A stretch of DNA of 64,000 nt from Knoellia sp. S7-12 (GTDB lineage: Bacteria; Actinomycetota; Actinomycetes; Actinomycetales; Dermatophilaceae). The notes beneath the pieces are model-generated. The model saw only the letters and a program-made list of their open reading frames with translations. It was not told the DNA's origin and did not search any database. This document shows positions 16,895 to 25,565 of this stretch, in pieces. Every line of letters begins with the position of its first letter. Within the stretch, counting starts at the first letter, position 1. The stretch spans positions 1,240,001-1,304,000 of the forward strand of contig NZ_CP155449.1 of assembly GCF_040518285.1 (NCBI RefSeq), written 5' to 3'. The position numbers and the translations under genes are program-made.

Positions 16895-16931
16895 ATGAGG
16901 GCCCTTCCCGCAGTGCGGGAAGGGCCCTCAT
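16895..16931 (+). terminator. Intrinsic terminator of the alcohol dehydrogenase
   Basis: An 18-bp perfect inverted repeat (16895-16912 with 16914-16931), G/C-rich, with a minimal loop, 10 bp after the stop. Confidence 0.75.
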
Positions 16932-16997
16932 GCGTTCGGTATGCCGTGTGCTCGGCCGCCGCGTCATCTCCGCGAGGCTGGCGCCACCTGCGCAAAG

Positions 16998-17037
16998 CCT
17001 GACCGCCCGCACTCCCATGGGAACGCGGGCGGTCAGG
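16998..17037 (-). terminator. Terminator of the DEAD-box helicase gene
   Basis: CCTGACCGCCCGC (16998-17010) pairs with 17025-17037 over 13 bp with a 14-nt loop, just past the helicase stop. Confidence 0.65.
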
Positions 17038-17065
17038 TCGAGCGTGGTTCGTGGCGGAGCCAGGC

Positions 17066-18667
17066 TCAGTCGGTCGCGGGGGCGGCATTGCCGCCGCGGG
17101 TGCGGCGACGGCTGCGGTTGCGTCGCGGCTCGGTCGAACCCTCAGCTGGGGCATCAGCGGATGCGCGAGGCGCCTCGGTGCGAGGACGATCGCCATCGCG
17201 TCCGCCTCGACCGCCGTCACGCGAGCCACCGTCACGGCCGCCGCGACCACCGTCACGGGAGCCGCCACCGGATGGGCGACGACCACCGGACTTGCCGGTC
17301 TCGCCCAGGTCCTCGAGCTTCTCTGCGCCGAGACCTGCACGCGTCTGCTGCGCCTTGGCCAGGCGGCCCTTGGATCCGAGCGGGATGTCCATCTGCGCAT
17401 AGAAGTGGTCCGACGAGGAGTAGGTCTCCTCGGGGTCCGGGATCCCGAGATCGAGGGCCTTGTTGATCATCGTCCAGCGGTGCAGATCGTCCCAGTCGAC
17501 GAACGTCACGGCAATGCCGGTCTGTCCTGCACGGCCGGTGCGACCGATGCGGTGGACGTAGGTCTTCTCGTCTTCGGGGCACTGGTAGTTGATGACGTGC
17601 GTGACGTTCTCGACGTCGATGCCTCGGGCCGCGACATCGGTGGCGACGAGGACGTCGACCTTGCCCGAGCGGAAGGCACGCAGCGCCTGCTCACGAGCGC
17701 CCTGACCGAGGTCACCATGGATGGCAGCGGCCGCGAAGCCACGCTCGGCCAGGTCGTCGGCGACCTTGGCGGCGGTGCGCTTGGTGCGGCTGAAGACGAT
17801 GGTGAGGCCGCGCCCGTTGGCCTGGAGCATGCGGGCCAGCATCTCGACCTTGTCCATCGCGTGGGCGCGGTAGACGTGCTGGGTGATGGCCTTGACGGTC
17901 TGCGAGGTGTCGCCCTCACCCTCCTGCATGGCGCGGATGTGTGTCGGCTGCGTCATGTAGCGACGCGCCAGCGCGACGACCGCACCCGGCATCGTGGCTG
18001 AGAAGAGCATGGTCTGGCGGCCCGGTGACGTCATCGCGAGCAGCTTCTCGACGTCGGGGAGGAAGCCGAGGTCGAGCATCTCGTCGGCCTCGTCGAGGAC
18101 GACGGTCTTGGCGTGCGACAGGTCGAGGTGGCCCTGCTTGGCAAGGTCGATGAGGCGACCCGGGGTGCCGACGACGACCTCGACACCCTTGGTCAGGGCG
18201 TCGATCTGCGGCTCGTAGGCGCGACCGCCATAGACGGTGAGGACGCGGATGCCACGAGCCTTGCCGGCCCGCTCGAGGTCGGCGGACACCTGGACGGCGA
18301 GCTCACGGGTCGGGGCAACGGCAAGCGCCTGGGGCTTGCCCTTGTGGGTGAAGCCCTCCCACTTGTCGTCACCGCGAGCAATGACCTTGTTGAGGAGGGG
18401 GATGCCGAACCCGAGCGTCTTGCCCGTGCCGGTCTTGGCCTGACCGATGATGTCGTGGCCCCCGAGAGCGACGGGCAGGGTCATGGCCTGGATCGGGAAC
18501 GGCGTCGTGATGCCGTGGGCAGCAAGGGCAGAGACGATGTCAGGGTGGATGGCGAAGTCCGAGAACAACTGGACGTCGGCGGTGGCCTGCTTCGTGGCCT
18601 CGATGGCTGCGTCGTCGGGGATGGCCTCGGCGGTCAGGTCGGCAGGGATGGTTGATGCGTCTGTCAT
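17066..18667 (-). CDS. rhlE: DEAD-box ATP-dependent RNA helicase
   Basis: A 533-residue helicase with the full motif set: the Q motif (Gln60 in FPIQ), AKTGTGKT (77-84), PTREL, DEAD (192-195), SAT (223-225), ARGIDV and HRIGRTGR (372-379). The last 80 residues are disordered Gly/Arg/Asp repeats (GGSRDGGRGGRDGG type) followed by a basic patch, typical of RNA-binding tails of cold-shock/ribosome-assembly helicases. Its neighbours match the M. tuberculosis rhlE (Rv3211) locus. A long structured 5' leader precedes the ATG at 18667. Confidence 0.9.
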   Translation of the reverse strand: MTDASTIPADLTAEAIPDDAAIEATKQATADVQLFSDFAIHPDIVSALAAHGITTPFPIQAMTLPVALGGHDIIGQAKTGTGKTLGFGIPLLNKVIARGDDKWEGFTHKGKPQALAVAPTRELAVQVSADLERAGKARGIRVLTVYGGRAYEPQIDALTKGVEVVVGTPGRLIDLAKQGHLDLSHAKTVVLDEADEMLDLGFLPDVEKLLAMTSPGRQTMLFSATMPGAVVALARRYMTQPTHIRAMQEGEGDTSQTVKAITQHVYRAHAMDKVEMLARMLQANGRGLTIVFSRTKRTAAKVADDLAERGFAAAAIHGDLGQGAREQALRAFRSGKVDVLVATDVAARGIDVENVTHVINYQCPEDEKTYVHRIGRTGRAGQTGIAVTFVDWDDLHRWTMINKALDLGIPDPEETYSSSDHFYAQMDIPLGSKGRLAKAQQTRAGLGAEKLEDLGETGKSGGRRPSGGGSRDGGRGGRDGGSRDGGRGGRDGDRPRTEAPRASADAPAEGSTEPRRNRSRRRTRGGNAAPATD

Positions 18668-18740
18668 GGGAACTCTCTGATCGGCGGCGTCACGCGCGTG
18701 AGGTCATCGCCGCTGTGGCGGGCCGATCGGAGTTCTTCGG
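18668..18740 (-). promoter_or_regulatory. Structured 5' leader of the helicase
   Basis: GATCGGC (from 18679) pairs with GCCGATC (18722-18728) around the perfect 12-bp palindrome TCACGCGCGTGA (18690-18701), placing a large stem just before the Shine-Dalgarno area. Cold-shock helicases often have such leaders; the function here is inferred. Confidence 0.4.
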
Positions 18741-18853
18741 GTGGGGCTCCCGTTGGCGGGACCCTCACAGAGGTGTTCGTCGTGCCGACCGGGCACCGTG
18801 GACTTCCTCAGCCTACCGCGCTGTATCCCGGCCGGCCGTCGGGCCCGGGTCGC

Positions 18854-18859
18854 TAGGCT
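18854..18859 (+). promoter_or_regulatory. Leaderless -10 (TAGGCT) for the MiaE-like gene
   Basis: TAGGCT ends 7 nt before ATG 18867. Confidence 0.55.
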
Positions 18860-18866
18860 GCGCAAC

Positions 18867-19544
18867 ATGGAGACGAACGGAGCGACGGGACTGGACGATC
18901 CGGCATACAGGGCCGCGGTCGTTGACCTGCTGGGGGTCCTGGCCTACGGCGAACTGACGGCCTGCATCCGGATGGCGACGGACTCGGACCTCGCACCGTC
19001 CCTGCGGATCAAGGCGCAGATGGCGGGTTTTGCCGCGGCTGAGTACCGCCAGTACGAACTGCTCGTCGACCGACTCACTGCTCTCGGCGTCGACGCCGAG
19101 ACGGCCATGCAGCCGTTCGTGACGCCGTTCACGGGCTTCCACGACCGGACACGCCCCAAGAGCTGGGTCGAGGGGCTCATCAAGGCCTACGTCGGTGACG
19201 GCATCGCCAAGGACTTCTATCGCGAGATGGCCTCGTTCGTCGACGACGAGACACGGGCCGTCATGGACCGCGCCCTCGACGACGCCGGTGCGGGCGACTT
19301 CATCGTCTCCGTCGTCCGCGACGCGATCCAGACCGACCGGACGGCCACGGGCAAGCTCAGTCTGTGGGGTCGCCGACTGCTCGGGGAGGCGCTCAGCCAG
19401 GGGCAGTCCGTCGCGGTGGAGCGGGAGGCACTGACGGGCCTGCTCGTCGGTGGAGGCGCGGACCTCACCGCCATCGGCCAGATGTTCACCCGCCTGACCG
19501 ACCGGCACAGCCAGCGCATGTCGCGCCTCGGCCTCTCCGCCTGA
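18867..19544 (+). CDS. Ferritin-like fold (MiaE-like) protein
   Basis: A 225-residue helical protein of the group annotated tRNA-hydroxylase-like/ferritin-like and found beside the DEAD-box helicase in actinobacteria (Rv3210c in M. tuberculosis). E and H ligand candidates are in AAEYRQYELLVDRL (about residues 55-70) and MASFVDDETRAVM. If the MiaE assignment holds, it would be a di-iron hydroxylase of modified tRNA, but the exact substrate in actinobacteria is not established. The start METNGATG is supported by a leaderless -10. It is divergent from the helicase. Confidence 0.7.
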   Translation: METNGATGLDDPAYRAAVVDLLGVLAYGELTACIRMATDSDLAPSLRIKAQMAGFAAAEYRQYELLVDRLTALGVDAETAMQPFVTPFTGFHDRTRPKSWVEGLIKAYVGDGIAKDFYREMASFVDDETRAVMDRALDDAGAGDFIVSVVRDAIQTDRTATGKLSLWGRRLLGEALSQGQSVAVEREALTGLLVGGGADLTAIGQMFTRLTDRHSQRMSRLGLSA

Positions 19545-19591
19545 CCGTCCGCTCCCGGCTCGCCGCCCCACACCTGGTTCAGGCATGGGGG

Positions 19592-19625
19592 AAGGCCCCG
19601 ATCCTCAGATGAGGATCGGGGCCTT
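19592..19625. terminator. Bidirectional terminator
   Basis: AAGGCCCCGATCCTC (19592-19606) pairs perfectly with 19611-19625 over 15 bp with a 4-nt loop, between the convergent MiaE-like and GlsB-like genes. Confidence 0.75.
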
Positions 19626-19648
19626 CGCCGTGTTGCTGTCAGGCGCTG

Positions 19649-19921
19649 TCAGCGAACCTGCTTCTTGTCGGTCACTGCGCCGTAACCCACGATGAGGGCG
19701 GCGGCGACGATGACGCCGATGATGAGGGCGATCCAGTCGATCCCGCCGGTGTCACTCTTGTTGAGCAGGCCTGTCCAGACCCAGCTGCCGATGAGTGCAC
19801 CGAGGATGCCGAGGATAACCGTCACCACGGTGGAGATGTTCTGCTTTCCGGGGAGGACCAGACGAGCCAAGGCTCCGATGATCGCTCCGAGAATCACGGT
19901 CACAATGATGGTGGTGATCAC
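19649..19921 (-). CDS. GlsB/YeaQ/YmgE family stress membrane protein
   Basis: A 90-residue protein with three hydrophobic helices and the glycine-zipper pattern ILGAIIGALARLVLPGK typical of the family formerly called transglycosylase-associated proteins. It is linked to envelope stress in other bacteria; the biochemical role is unknown. The GTG at 19921 has AAAGGA six bases upstream, which fixes the start over the longer open frame. Confidence 0.85.
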   Translation of the reverse strand: MITTIIVTVILGAIIGALARLVLPGKQNISTVVTVILGILGALIGSWVWTGLLNKSDTGGIDWIALIIGVIVAAALIVGYGAVTDKKQVR

Positions 19922-20115
19922 GGGCAGTCCTTTCTTGGCCCTTGCGGGCCGAATGTCGTCACCCAGTTGGTGACTTCGACATATCGAGCCTATGCCACAT
20001 TTGGCGTCCAAAGTGCACAGCGCGTGGCCCAGTCTGCAGAGGTGCTGATTTGCATCCCGGCAGGTCAGGGCATGTTTTGCGGATGTGCGGGGGCGGCAAC
20101 CGGGTTGTGACGCCC

Positions 20116-20340
20116 TCAGATCTGACCGAAGCCGACCTTGCTCTTCTCGGACTCGCCGACCAGGACCCAACCGAGGGCGCGGCCGGGGATGAGGAGTTCG
20201 CGGCCCTTGGTGTCGGTGAGGCGCAAAATGCCTCCCTCCGCCAGCGCGGCGTCGATGGCCTTGGACACCTCGGCGGGTGAGGAGTCGGTCTCGAGTGCGA
20301 TCTCGCGTGCGACGTTCTGCACGCCGATGTTGACCTCCAC
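20116..20340 (-). CDS. DUF3107 family protein
   Basis: A 74-residue small protein, MEVNIGVQNVAREIALETDS at its start, matching the actinobacterial DUF3107 family. The N-terminal beta strand and amphipathic helix (SPAEVSKAIDAAL) are conserved features. GTG 20340 has AAAGGTG upstream. Function is unknown; it is adjacent to the TetR regulator as in M. tuberculosis (Rv3208A beside Rv3208). Confidence 0.85.
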   Translation of the reverse strand: MEVNIGVQNVAREIALETDSSPAEVSKAIDAALAEGGILRLTDTKGRELLIPGRALGWVLVGESEKSKVGFGQI

Positions 20341-20402
20341 GGTCGGTCACCTTTCGTTCGTGATGGCCGCTCGGCAGGAGCCGAGGACCTCTTCACGAGA
20401 GG

Positions 20403-21044
20403 CTAACCGTGCACCGCCTCGGATCGTTCCCCGCCCGCTATCGGCAGGGATCCGATGCCGCGCCACATGAGCGCGGTGACGAGGCCGCTGGCTTCGTCCC
20501 TGTCGAGTCCGGACTCGGCCGCCAGCCAGTGCCGAGCGGTGATCTGGGACATGCCAGCGAGCCCGGTGGCCAGAAGCATGGCGTGCTCGTCGGGGATTCC
20601 GGCATCGTGCACGATGACGTCGGCGATGGCCTCGGCGCAGGCGAGCTCGAGACTGTCGAGTCGGGCGCGGACCTGCGGAACACCGGTGAGGTCGGACTCG
20701 AAGATCATTCGGAATGCGGCACCCTCGCGGGACACGAAGTCGAAGTAGGCACTGATCGTCGCGCGGACACGATCCTGGTTGTCCTCGGCGGGCTCCTGCA
20801 TGGCTTCACGGACGAGGCGCTCGAGGGTGTGGCAGTGCTCGTCGAGGAGAGCGAGATAGAGCTCGAGCTTGCCCGGGAAGTGCTGATAGAGCACCGGCTT
20901 GGACACTCCTGCGTGCTCAGCGATGTCATCCATCGCGGCCGCGTGGTAGCCCCGCTCGACGAACACGGACTGTGCCGCCTCGAGCAACTGGGCCCTGCGC
21001 TCGGATCGTGGCATGCGCTGTCCGCGGTGAGTGCTGGTGTCCAT
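20403..21044 (-). CDS. TetR-family transcriptional regulator
   Basis: A 213-residue regulator. The helix-turn-helix is in the first 60 residues (RRAQLLEAAQSVFVERGYHA, then MDDIAEHAGVSKPVLYQHFP). The C-terminal ligand-binding part is helical and typical in length. It matches the Rv3208-type regulator next to DUF3107. ATG 21044 has AGGA six bases upstream; ATG 21068 is an alternative. It is divergent from moeZ, which may be its target, but no operator was located. Confidence 0.85.
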   Translation of the reverse strand: MDTSTHRGQRMPRSERRAQLLEAAQSVFVERGYHAAAMDDIAEHAGVSKPVLYQHFPGKLELYLALLDEHCHTLERLVREAMQEPAEDNQDRVRATISAYFDFVSREGAAFRMIFESDLTGVPQVRARLDSLELACAEAIADVIVHDAGIPDEHAMLLATGLAGMSQITARHWLAAESGLDRDEASGLVTALMWRGIGSLPIAGGERSEAVHG

Positions 21045-21125
21045 GGGAGTCCTGTCTGCGCTACTCATTCAGTGTGGTGCGGGTCATCGTACGGAACGTG
21101 GGAGTCGGGTGGGGGCGCACGGACG

Positions 21126-21131
21126 TATCGT
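21126..21131 (+). promoter_or_regulatory. Leaderless -10 (TATCGT) for moeZ
   Basis: TATCGT ends 6 nt before GTG 21138. Confidence 0.5.
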
Positions 21132-21137
21132 GGCCGG

Positions 21138-22370
21138 GTGGACGCCGTGGACAGGACAAGCGGGCGTATGCCGCTCGCACCCGTCGGGGGCGAGCTCTCG
21201 CCTTCCGAGCGGACGCGCTTTGCGCGCCACGTGATCCTTCCGGGCATCGGTGACACGGGGCAGCGCCGACTCCGGGCGGCACGAGTTCTCGTCGTCGGTG
21301 CCGGTGGTCTGGGGTCGCCGATCCTGCTCTACCTCGCCGCCGCGGGAGTCGGACATCTGACGGTCGTCGACGACGACGTGGTCGAGTCGACCAATCTGCA
21401 GCGCCAGGTCGTTCACGGTGTGACCGACGTCGGTCGGCCCAAGGTCGAGTCGGCCGTGGCAGCGCTGCAAGACCTGGCACCGGACGTGGTGGTCTCGCCA
21501 GTGGGCGAGCGCCTCACCGCCGCCAACGTCCTCGATCTCGTCGCCGACCATGACGTCGTCGTGGACGGTGCGGACAATTTCCCGACCCGCTACCTCGTCG
21601 GCGACGCGTCCGCCCGCCTCGGAGTCCCGCACGTGTGGGGGTCGGTCTATCAGCACGATGCGCAGACCAGCGTCTGGTGGGCCGGAGAAGGGCCGTGCTA
21701 TCGCTGTGTCTTCCCCAACCCTCCGCCGCCCGGCGCCGTGCCGTCGTGCTCGACTGGCGGGGTGCTCGGTGCCAGTTGTGGCGCGGTCGGGTCGGTGATG
21801 GCCGAGGAGGTGGTGAAGCTCCTCATCGGGGTGGGTGAACCCCTTGTCGGACGCCTGCTGCTGCACGATGCCTGGCGTCAGGAGTGGAGCACCCTCCCCG
21901 TCGCTGCCGACCCCGACTGCGTCGTGTGTGGTGTCGGGGCGGACCCCTATCGTCCCCTGGGGATCGAAGGAGAGACGTCGACCGGAGCAGACTCGCTCGA
22001 CGAATCCTCCACTGTTGCAGCGCAATCCGCATTGCCATCGATCTCTGCCGCTGCTCTGGCCCTGCGGTTGCGCGACCGTGCTGAGGGTGCCGACGGCTTC
22101 GTCCTCGTCGATGTCCGCGAGCCGGGCGAGCGTGAGGTCGTGACCATTCCTGGTGCCGTGCCCCTCCCGCTCGCGCAGGTGCGCGCAGACAACGGTGACG
22201 CGATCGCGCAGCTCGCAGACGGCATACCGGCGCTGGTGTATTGCAAGTCGGGAGCGCGCTCTGCCGAGGCTGTCCGTCTCCTGCGTGGGCGAGGTGTCGA
22301 CGCATTCGATGTCTCCGGCGGAGTACTGGCCTGGGTGAACGATGTCGATCCGAGCCTGCCCACCTACTGA
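21138..22370 (+). CDS. moeZ: MoeZ-type adenylyltransferase/sulfurtransferase
   Basis: A 410-residue two-domain protein. The N-terminal ThiF/MoeB E1-like domain has the ATP loop GAGGLGSP (about 51-58), DGADNFPTRYL, and zinc cysteines in CYRC and CVVC. The C-terminal rhodanese domain carries the persulfide Cys in VYCKSGARSAE. It adenylates and thiocarboxylates ubiquitin-like sulfur carriers (MoaD, ThiS, CysO types). No carrier gene is adjacent, but moaE lies 20 kb away. GTG 21138 is supported by the leaderless -10; a later in-frame ATG (MPLAPVGG) is possible. Confidence 0.93.
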   Translation: MDAVDRTSGRMPLAPVGGELSPSERTRFARHVILPGIGDTGQRRLRAARVLVVGAGGLGSPILLYLAAAGVGHLTVVDDDVVESTNLQRQVVHGVTDVGRPKVESAVAALQDLAPDVVVSPVGERLTAANVLDLVADHDVVVDGADNFPTRYLVGDASARLGVPHVWGSVYQHDAQTSVWWAGEGPCYRCVFPNPPPPGAVPSCSTGGVLGASCGAVGSVMAEEVVKLLIGVGEPLVGRLLLHDAWRQEWSTLPVAADPDCVVCGVGADPYRPLGIEGETSTGADSLDESSTVAAQSALPSISAAALALRLRDRAEGADGFVLVDVREPGEREVVTIPGAVPLPLAQVRADNGDAIAQLADGIPALVYCKSGARSAEAVRLLRGRGVDAFDVSGGVLAWVNDVDPSLPTY

Positions 22371-22421
22371 CGGACGTCGGCGGCAGAGACCGATGTCGGA
22401 CGGTCGTGATGGGATCGGCAC

Positions 22422-25400
22422 GTGTTGACCCTTCGACGTGCCGCGACGACCGAGACCGCTGTGCCGGTCCTCGATGCCGTGCAGCAGTCGGTCGTCGACT
22501 GGCGGGGGACTGGCGTGTTGCGCGTGCTCGGCGCCCCGGGGACGGGCAAGTCGACGGTCGCCGTGGAGGTGGTGGCCGCGCACGTGGCCGACGGCGTCCG
22601 CCCCGACCAGTGCCTGCTCCTCGCCTCCTCGCGACGAAGTGCCGCGCGACTGCGCGATCAGGTGACTGCGCGCGTGGGCGGCACCTCGACCGAGCCGCTT
22701 GCGCGCACGTTCCCGTCGTTCGGTTTTGGGGTGTTGCGGGCTTCGGCAGCGCTCGTGGGCGACGCTCCACCACGGCTGCTCAGCGGGCCCGAGCAGGACG
22801 TCGTGCTCCGAGAGCTTCTCGCCGGCCACGCGTCCGGCGAGAGCATTGGCCCTCGCTGGCCCGAGCGGGTCCGTCTGGCGCTGCCGACCCGAGCGTTCCG
22901 CGCCGAGCTGCGCGACCTTCTCATGCGTGCAGTCGAGCTCGGACTCGACCCGGACGAGCTGCTCCAGCTGGGCATCCTCCACGGTCGCGACGAGTGGGTG
23001 GCGGGGGCTGAGCTGCTTCGTGAATACGACGAGGTGACCGCGCTGCTGACTCCCGGCGCGTTCGACCCGGCGTGGATCCTCGGCGCGGCCGCGAGCGCCC
23101 TCGCCGGCGATGAGGATCTTGCCGACTCACTCACCTCGTCCCTGCGGCTCGTCGTGGTCGACGACGCCCAGGAGATGACGCCCGCTGCGCTGCGGCTGCT
23201 CGAGGTCCTGCGACGCGTGGCCCCCACTGCCGGCACGGTCCTCCTCGGCGACCCGGACAGCGCCACCCAGACGTTCCGTGGGGGTGACCCGACGCTGCTG
23301 GCCCGGGAGTGGGCCGTCCTCGGCGACGGGCCGACCGTCGTCCTGCCACGCAGCCACCGGCTGCCCGAGCGGCTGCGCGCCGTGACGAACGCCGTGGCCG
23401 GACACATCGGGGTGCTCGGTGACGCGACCCATCGCAAGGCCGAAGCGGCTGGCGACGGCGGGTCGGCCGAGGTGCACCTGCTGAGGTCCGCGAGCCAGGA
23501 GGCGGGGTTCATCGCCTCACGCCTGCGGGCGGCCCACCTGCTCGACGACGTGCCGTGGTCCGACATGGCGGTCATCGTGCGTGGACAGTCGCGCAGTGCG
23601 GCGTTGCGGCGTGCTCTGCAGTCCTCGGGGGTGCCGGTCAGTGCCGCCGAGGCCGAGCTTCCGGTGCGCGACGAACCTGCGGTCAGGCCGCTGCTCACGC
23701 TCCTCCAGGTCGTCAGCGACCTCGCGCTCGAGCGGACCGAGGAGGTGCCCGTGGAGGTGGCGCTCGACGTGCTCGTCTCGCCTCTTGGGGCCGCGGATCC
23801 GGTGGAGCTGCGACGGCTGCGTCGGGCCCTTCGGCGCGACGAGCTCGACGCCGGCGGATCGCGCACCAGCGACGAACTCATCGCCGAGGTGCTGCTGCGC
23901 CCCGCTGTTCACGACCGGCTGGGTCTCGAGGGCCGCTCGGTGCAGCGCATCGGACGGATGATCCGGGCCGGGGTCGAGGCATGCAGTGCCGTCGACGGCG
24001 GCTGGGGCCCGGGCGTTTCGGCCGAGGGCATCCTCTGGGCGATGTGGGACGCCTCCCGGCTGGCGAGCCAGTGGCGCGAGACGGCGCTGGGCGGTGGAGC
24101 GGCGGGTGCCCGCGCCGATCGTGACCTCGATGCTGTGCTGGCTGTGCTCCGCGCCGCCGCGACCTACGGCGAACGTCTGCCGGGTTCCTCGCCCGAGGCC
24201 TTCCTCCATCACATCCTCGGCCAGGACGTGCCCGGTGACACGCTCGCGGCGCGTGCCCCGGCCGGCGAGGCGGTCTCGCTCCTCACGCCGCAGTCGGCCG
24301 CGGGACGTCAATGGCCCCTGGTTGTGGTCGCCGGTGTGCAGGAGGGCAGCTGGCCCGACCTTCGACTGCGCGGCTCACTCCTCGGTTCCCAGGACCTCGT
24401 CGACGTGGTGCGTGGCCGCGAGGGAGGCCACCGGGCCGCCCTCGCCGCAGTGCGGCATGACGAGACCCGACTCTTCCACGTCGCGGTGTCACGGGCGACC
24501 CGTTCTCTGCTTGTCACTGCGGTGCGCAGTGAGGACGAACAGCCTTCTCCCTACCTCGATGTCGTCGACCCCCTGCCCGATGACGCCGACCGTCGTGAGC
24601 CGAGCGACTGGGCTCGACCCGTGACGCTTCCCGCGCTGGTCGGTGCCCTGCGGCGCGATGTCGTGTCCAGTGATGCCCGCCGTCGGGGTGGTGCCATCAC
24701 TGGGCTGGCCCGGCTCGCTCGCGCTGGCGTCCCCGGTGCTGATCCTGCCTCGTGGTGGGTGTTGCACGCACTGTCCGACGAGCGACCTCGCCGCGGGCCG
24801 GATGACACGGTGCGGGTCGGGCCGTCGGCGATCGACGGGTTCACCTCGTGCCAGCTCAAGTGGGCGCTCACCAAGGTCGGTGGTGATGGCCCGATGATCG
24901 GCCAACGAGACATCGGCACGCTCATCCACGAGATCGCAGCCGAGGGTGACTCCGATGCCGCCACGATGCGGGCCACCCTTGACGAACGCTGGCCCCGACT
25001 CGGGCTGCCCCAGGGGTGGGCGACCGACCTCAAGCGCCGACAGGCAGAGGGGATGGTGGACCGGCTGGCGCGCTTCTTCAACGAGAACACGGCCGCCGGC
25101 TGGGGACGCCTCGCGGCCGAGTCGCGGATGAAGGTTGAGCTCGGACGGATCGTGCTGAGTGGCACGGTCGACCGCCTCGATGTCGGACCCTCCGGCGACG
25201 TGCGGGTCATCGACTACAAGACCGGCTCCAGCAAGCCGAAGGCCTCGGACGTCCCGCGCCACGGGCAGCTCGGTGCCTACCAGCTGGCAGTCGTCTCTGG
25301 CGGTTTCGAGGATCTCGAAGTCCCCGAGACGTCGTCGGGCGCAGCCCTGCTCCACGTCGGCAAGGCGGCGGGCAAGGCCACGACGATCCAGGTCCAGCCG

Positions 25401-25565
25401 CCACTGGCGCAGGACGACGACCCGGAGTGGGCGCAACGGCTCGTCGTCGACACCGGTGAACTGATGGGTGGCGCGACATTCGTCGCAACCCCGAGTGACG
25501 AGCTGTGCCGCACCTGTCCGGTGCGCAGCTCCTGCCCGGCCCAACCAGAGGGGAGGGCCCTATGA
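22422..25565 (+). CDS. adnA: AdnA, helicase-nuclease subunit of AdnAB
   Basis: A 1047-residue UvrD-like motor fused to a C-terminal PD-(D/E)XK nuclease. Walker A is GAPGTGKS (37-44), but Walker B reads VVDDAQE (D247-E251) instead of the active DEFQD type, matching the less active motor of mycobacterial AdnA. The nuclease has VIDYKTG (D931, K933), and Cys810 with C1029, C1032 and C1038 could hold an iron-sulfur staple. AdnAB resects double-strand breaks in place of RecBCD/AddAB. It is co-translated with adnB (ATGA overlap). GTG 22422 has a weak -10-like TGGGAT upstream. Confidence 0.9.
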   Translation: MLTLRRAATTETAVPVLDAVQQSVVDWRGTGVLRVLGAPGTGKSTVAVEVVAAHVADGVRPDQCLLLASSRRSAARLRDQVTARVGGTSTEPLARTFPSFGFGVLRASAALVGDAPPRLLSGPEQDVVLRELLAGHASGESIGPRWPERVRLALPTRAFRAELRDLLMRAVELGLDPDELLQLGILHGRDEWVAGAELLREYDEVTALLTPGAFDPAWILGAAASALAGDEDLADSLTSSLRLVVVDDAQEMTPAALRLLEVLRRVAPTAGTVLLGDPDSATQTFRGGDPTLLAREWAVLGDGPTVVLPRSHRLPERLRAVTNAVAGHIGVLGDATHRKAEAAGDGGSAEVHLLRSASQEAGFIASRLRAAHLLDDVPWSDMAVIVRGQSRSAALRRALQSSGVPVSAAEAELPVRDEPAVRPLLTLLQVVSDLALERTEEVPVEVALDVLVSPLGAADPVELRRLRRALRRDELDAGGSRTSDELIAEVLLRPAVHDRLGLEGRSVQRIGRMIRAGVEACSAVDGGWGPGVSAEGILWAMWDASRLASQWRETALGGGAAGARADRDLDAVLAVLRAAATYGERLPGSSPEAFLHHILGQDVPGDTLAARAPAGEAVSLLTPQSAAGRQWPLVVVAGVQEGSWPDLRLRGSLLGSQDLVDVVRGREGGHRAALAAVRHDETRLFHVAVSRATRSLLVTAVRSEDEQPSPYLDVVDPLPDDADRREPSDWARPVTLPALVGALRRDVVSSDARRRGGAITGLARLARAGVPGADPASWWVLHALSDERPRRGPDDTVRVGPSAIDGFTSCQLKWALTKVGGDGPMIGQRDIGTLIHEIAAEGDSDAATMRATLDERWPRLGLPQGWATDLKRRQAEGMVDRLARFFNENTAAGWGRLAAESRMKVELGRIVLSGTVDRLDVGPSGDVRVIDYKTGSSKPKASDVPRHGQLGAYQLAVVSGGFEDLEVPETSSGAALLHVGKAAGKATTIQVQPPLAQDDDPEWAQRLVVDTGELMGGATFVATPSDELCRTCPVRSSCPAQPEGRAL

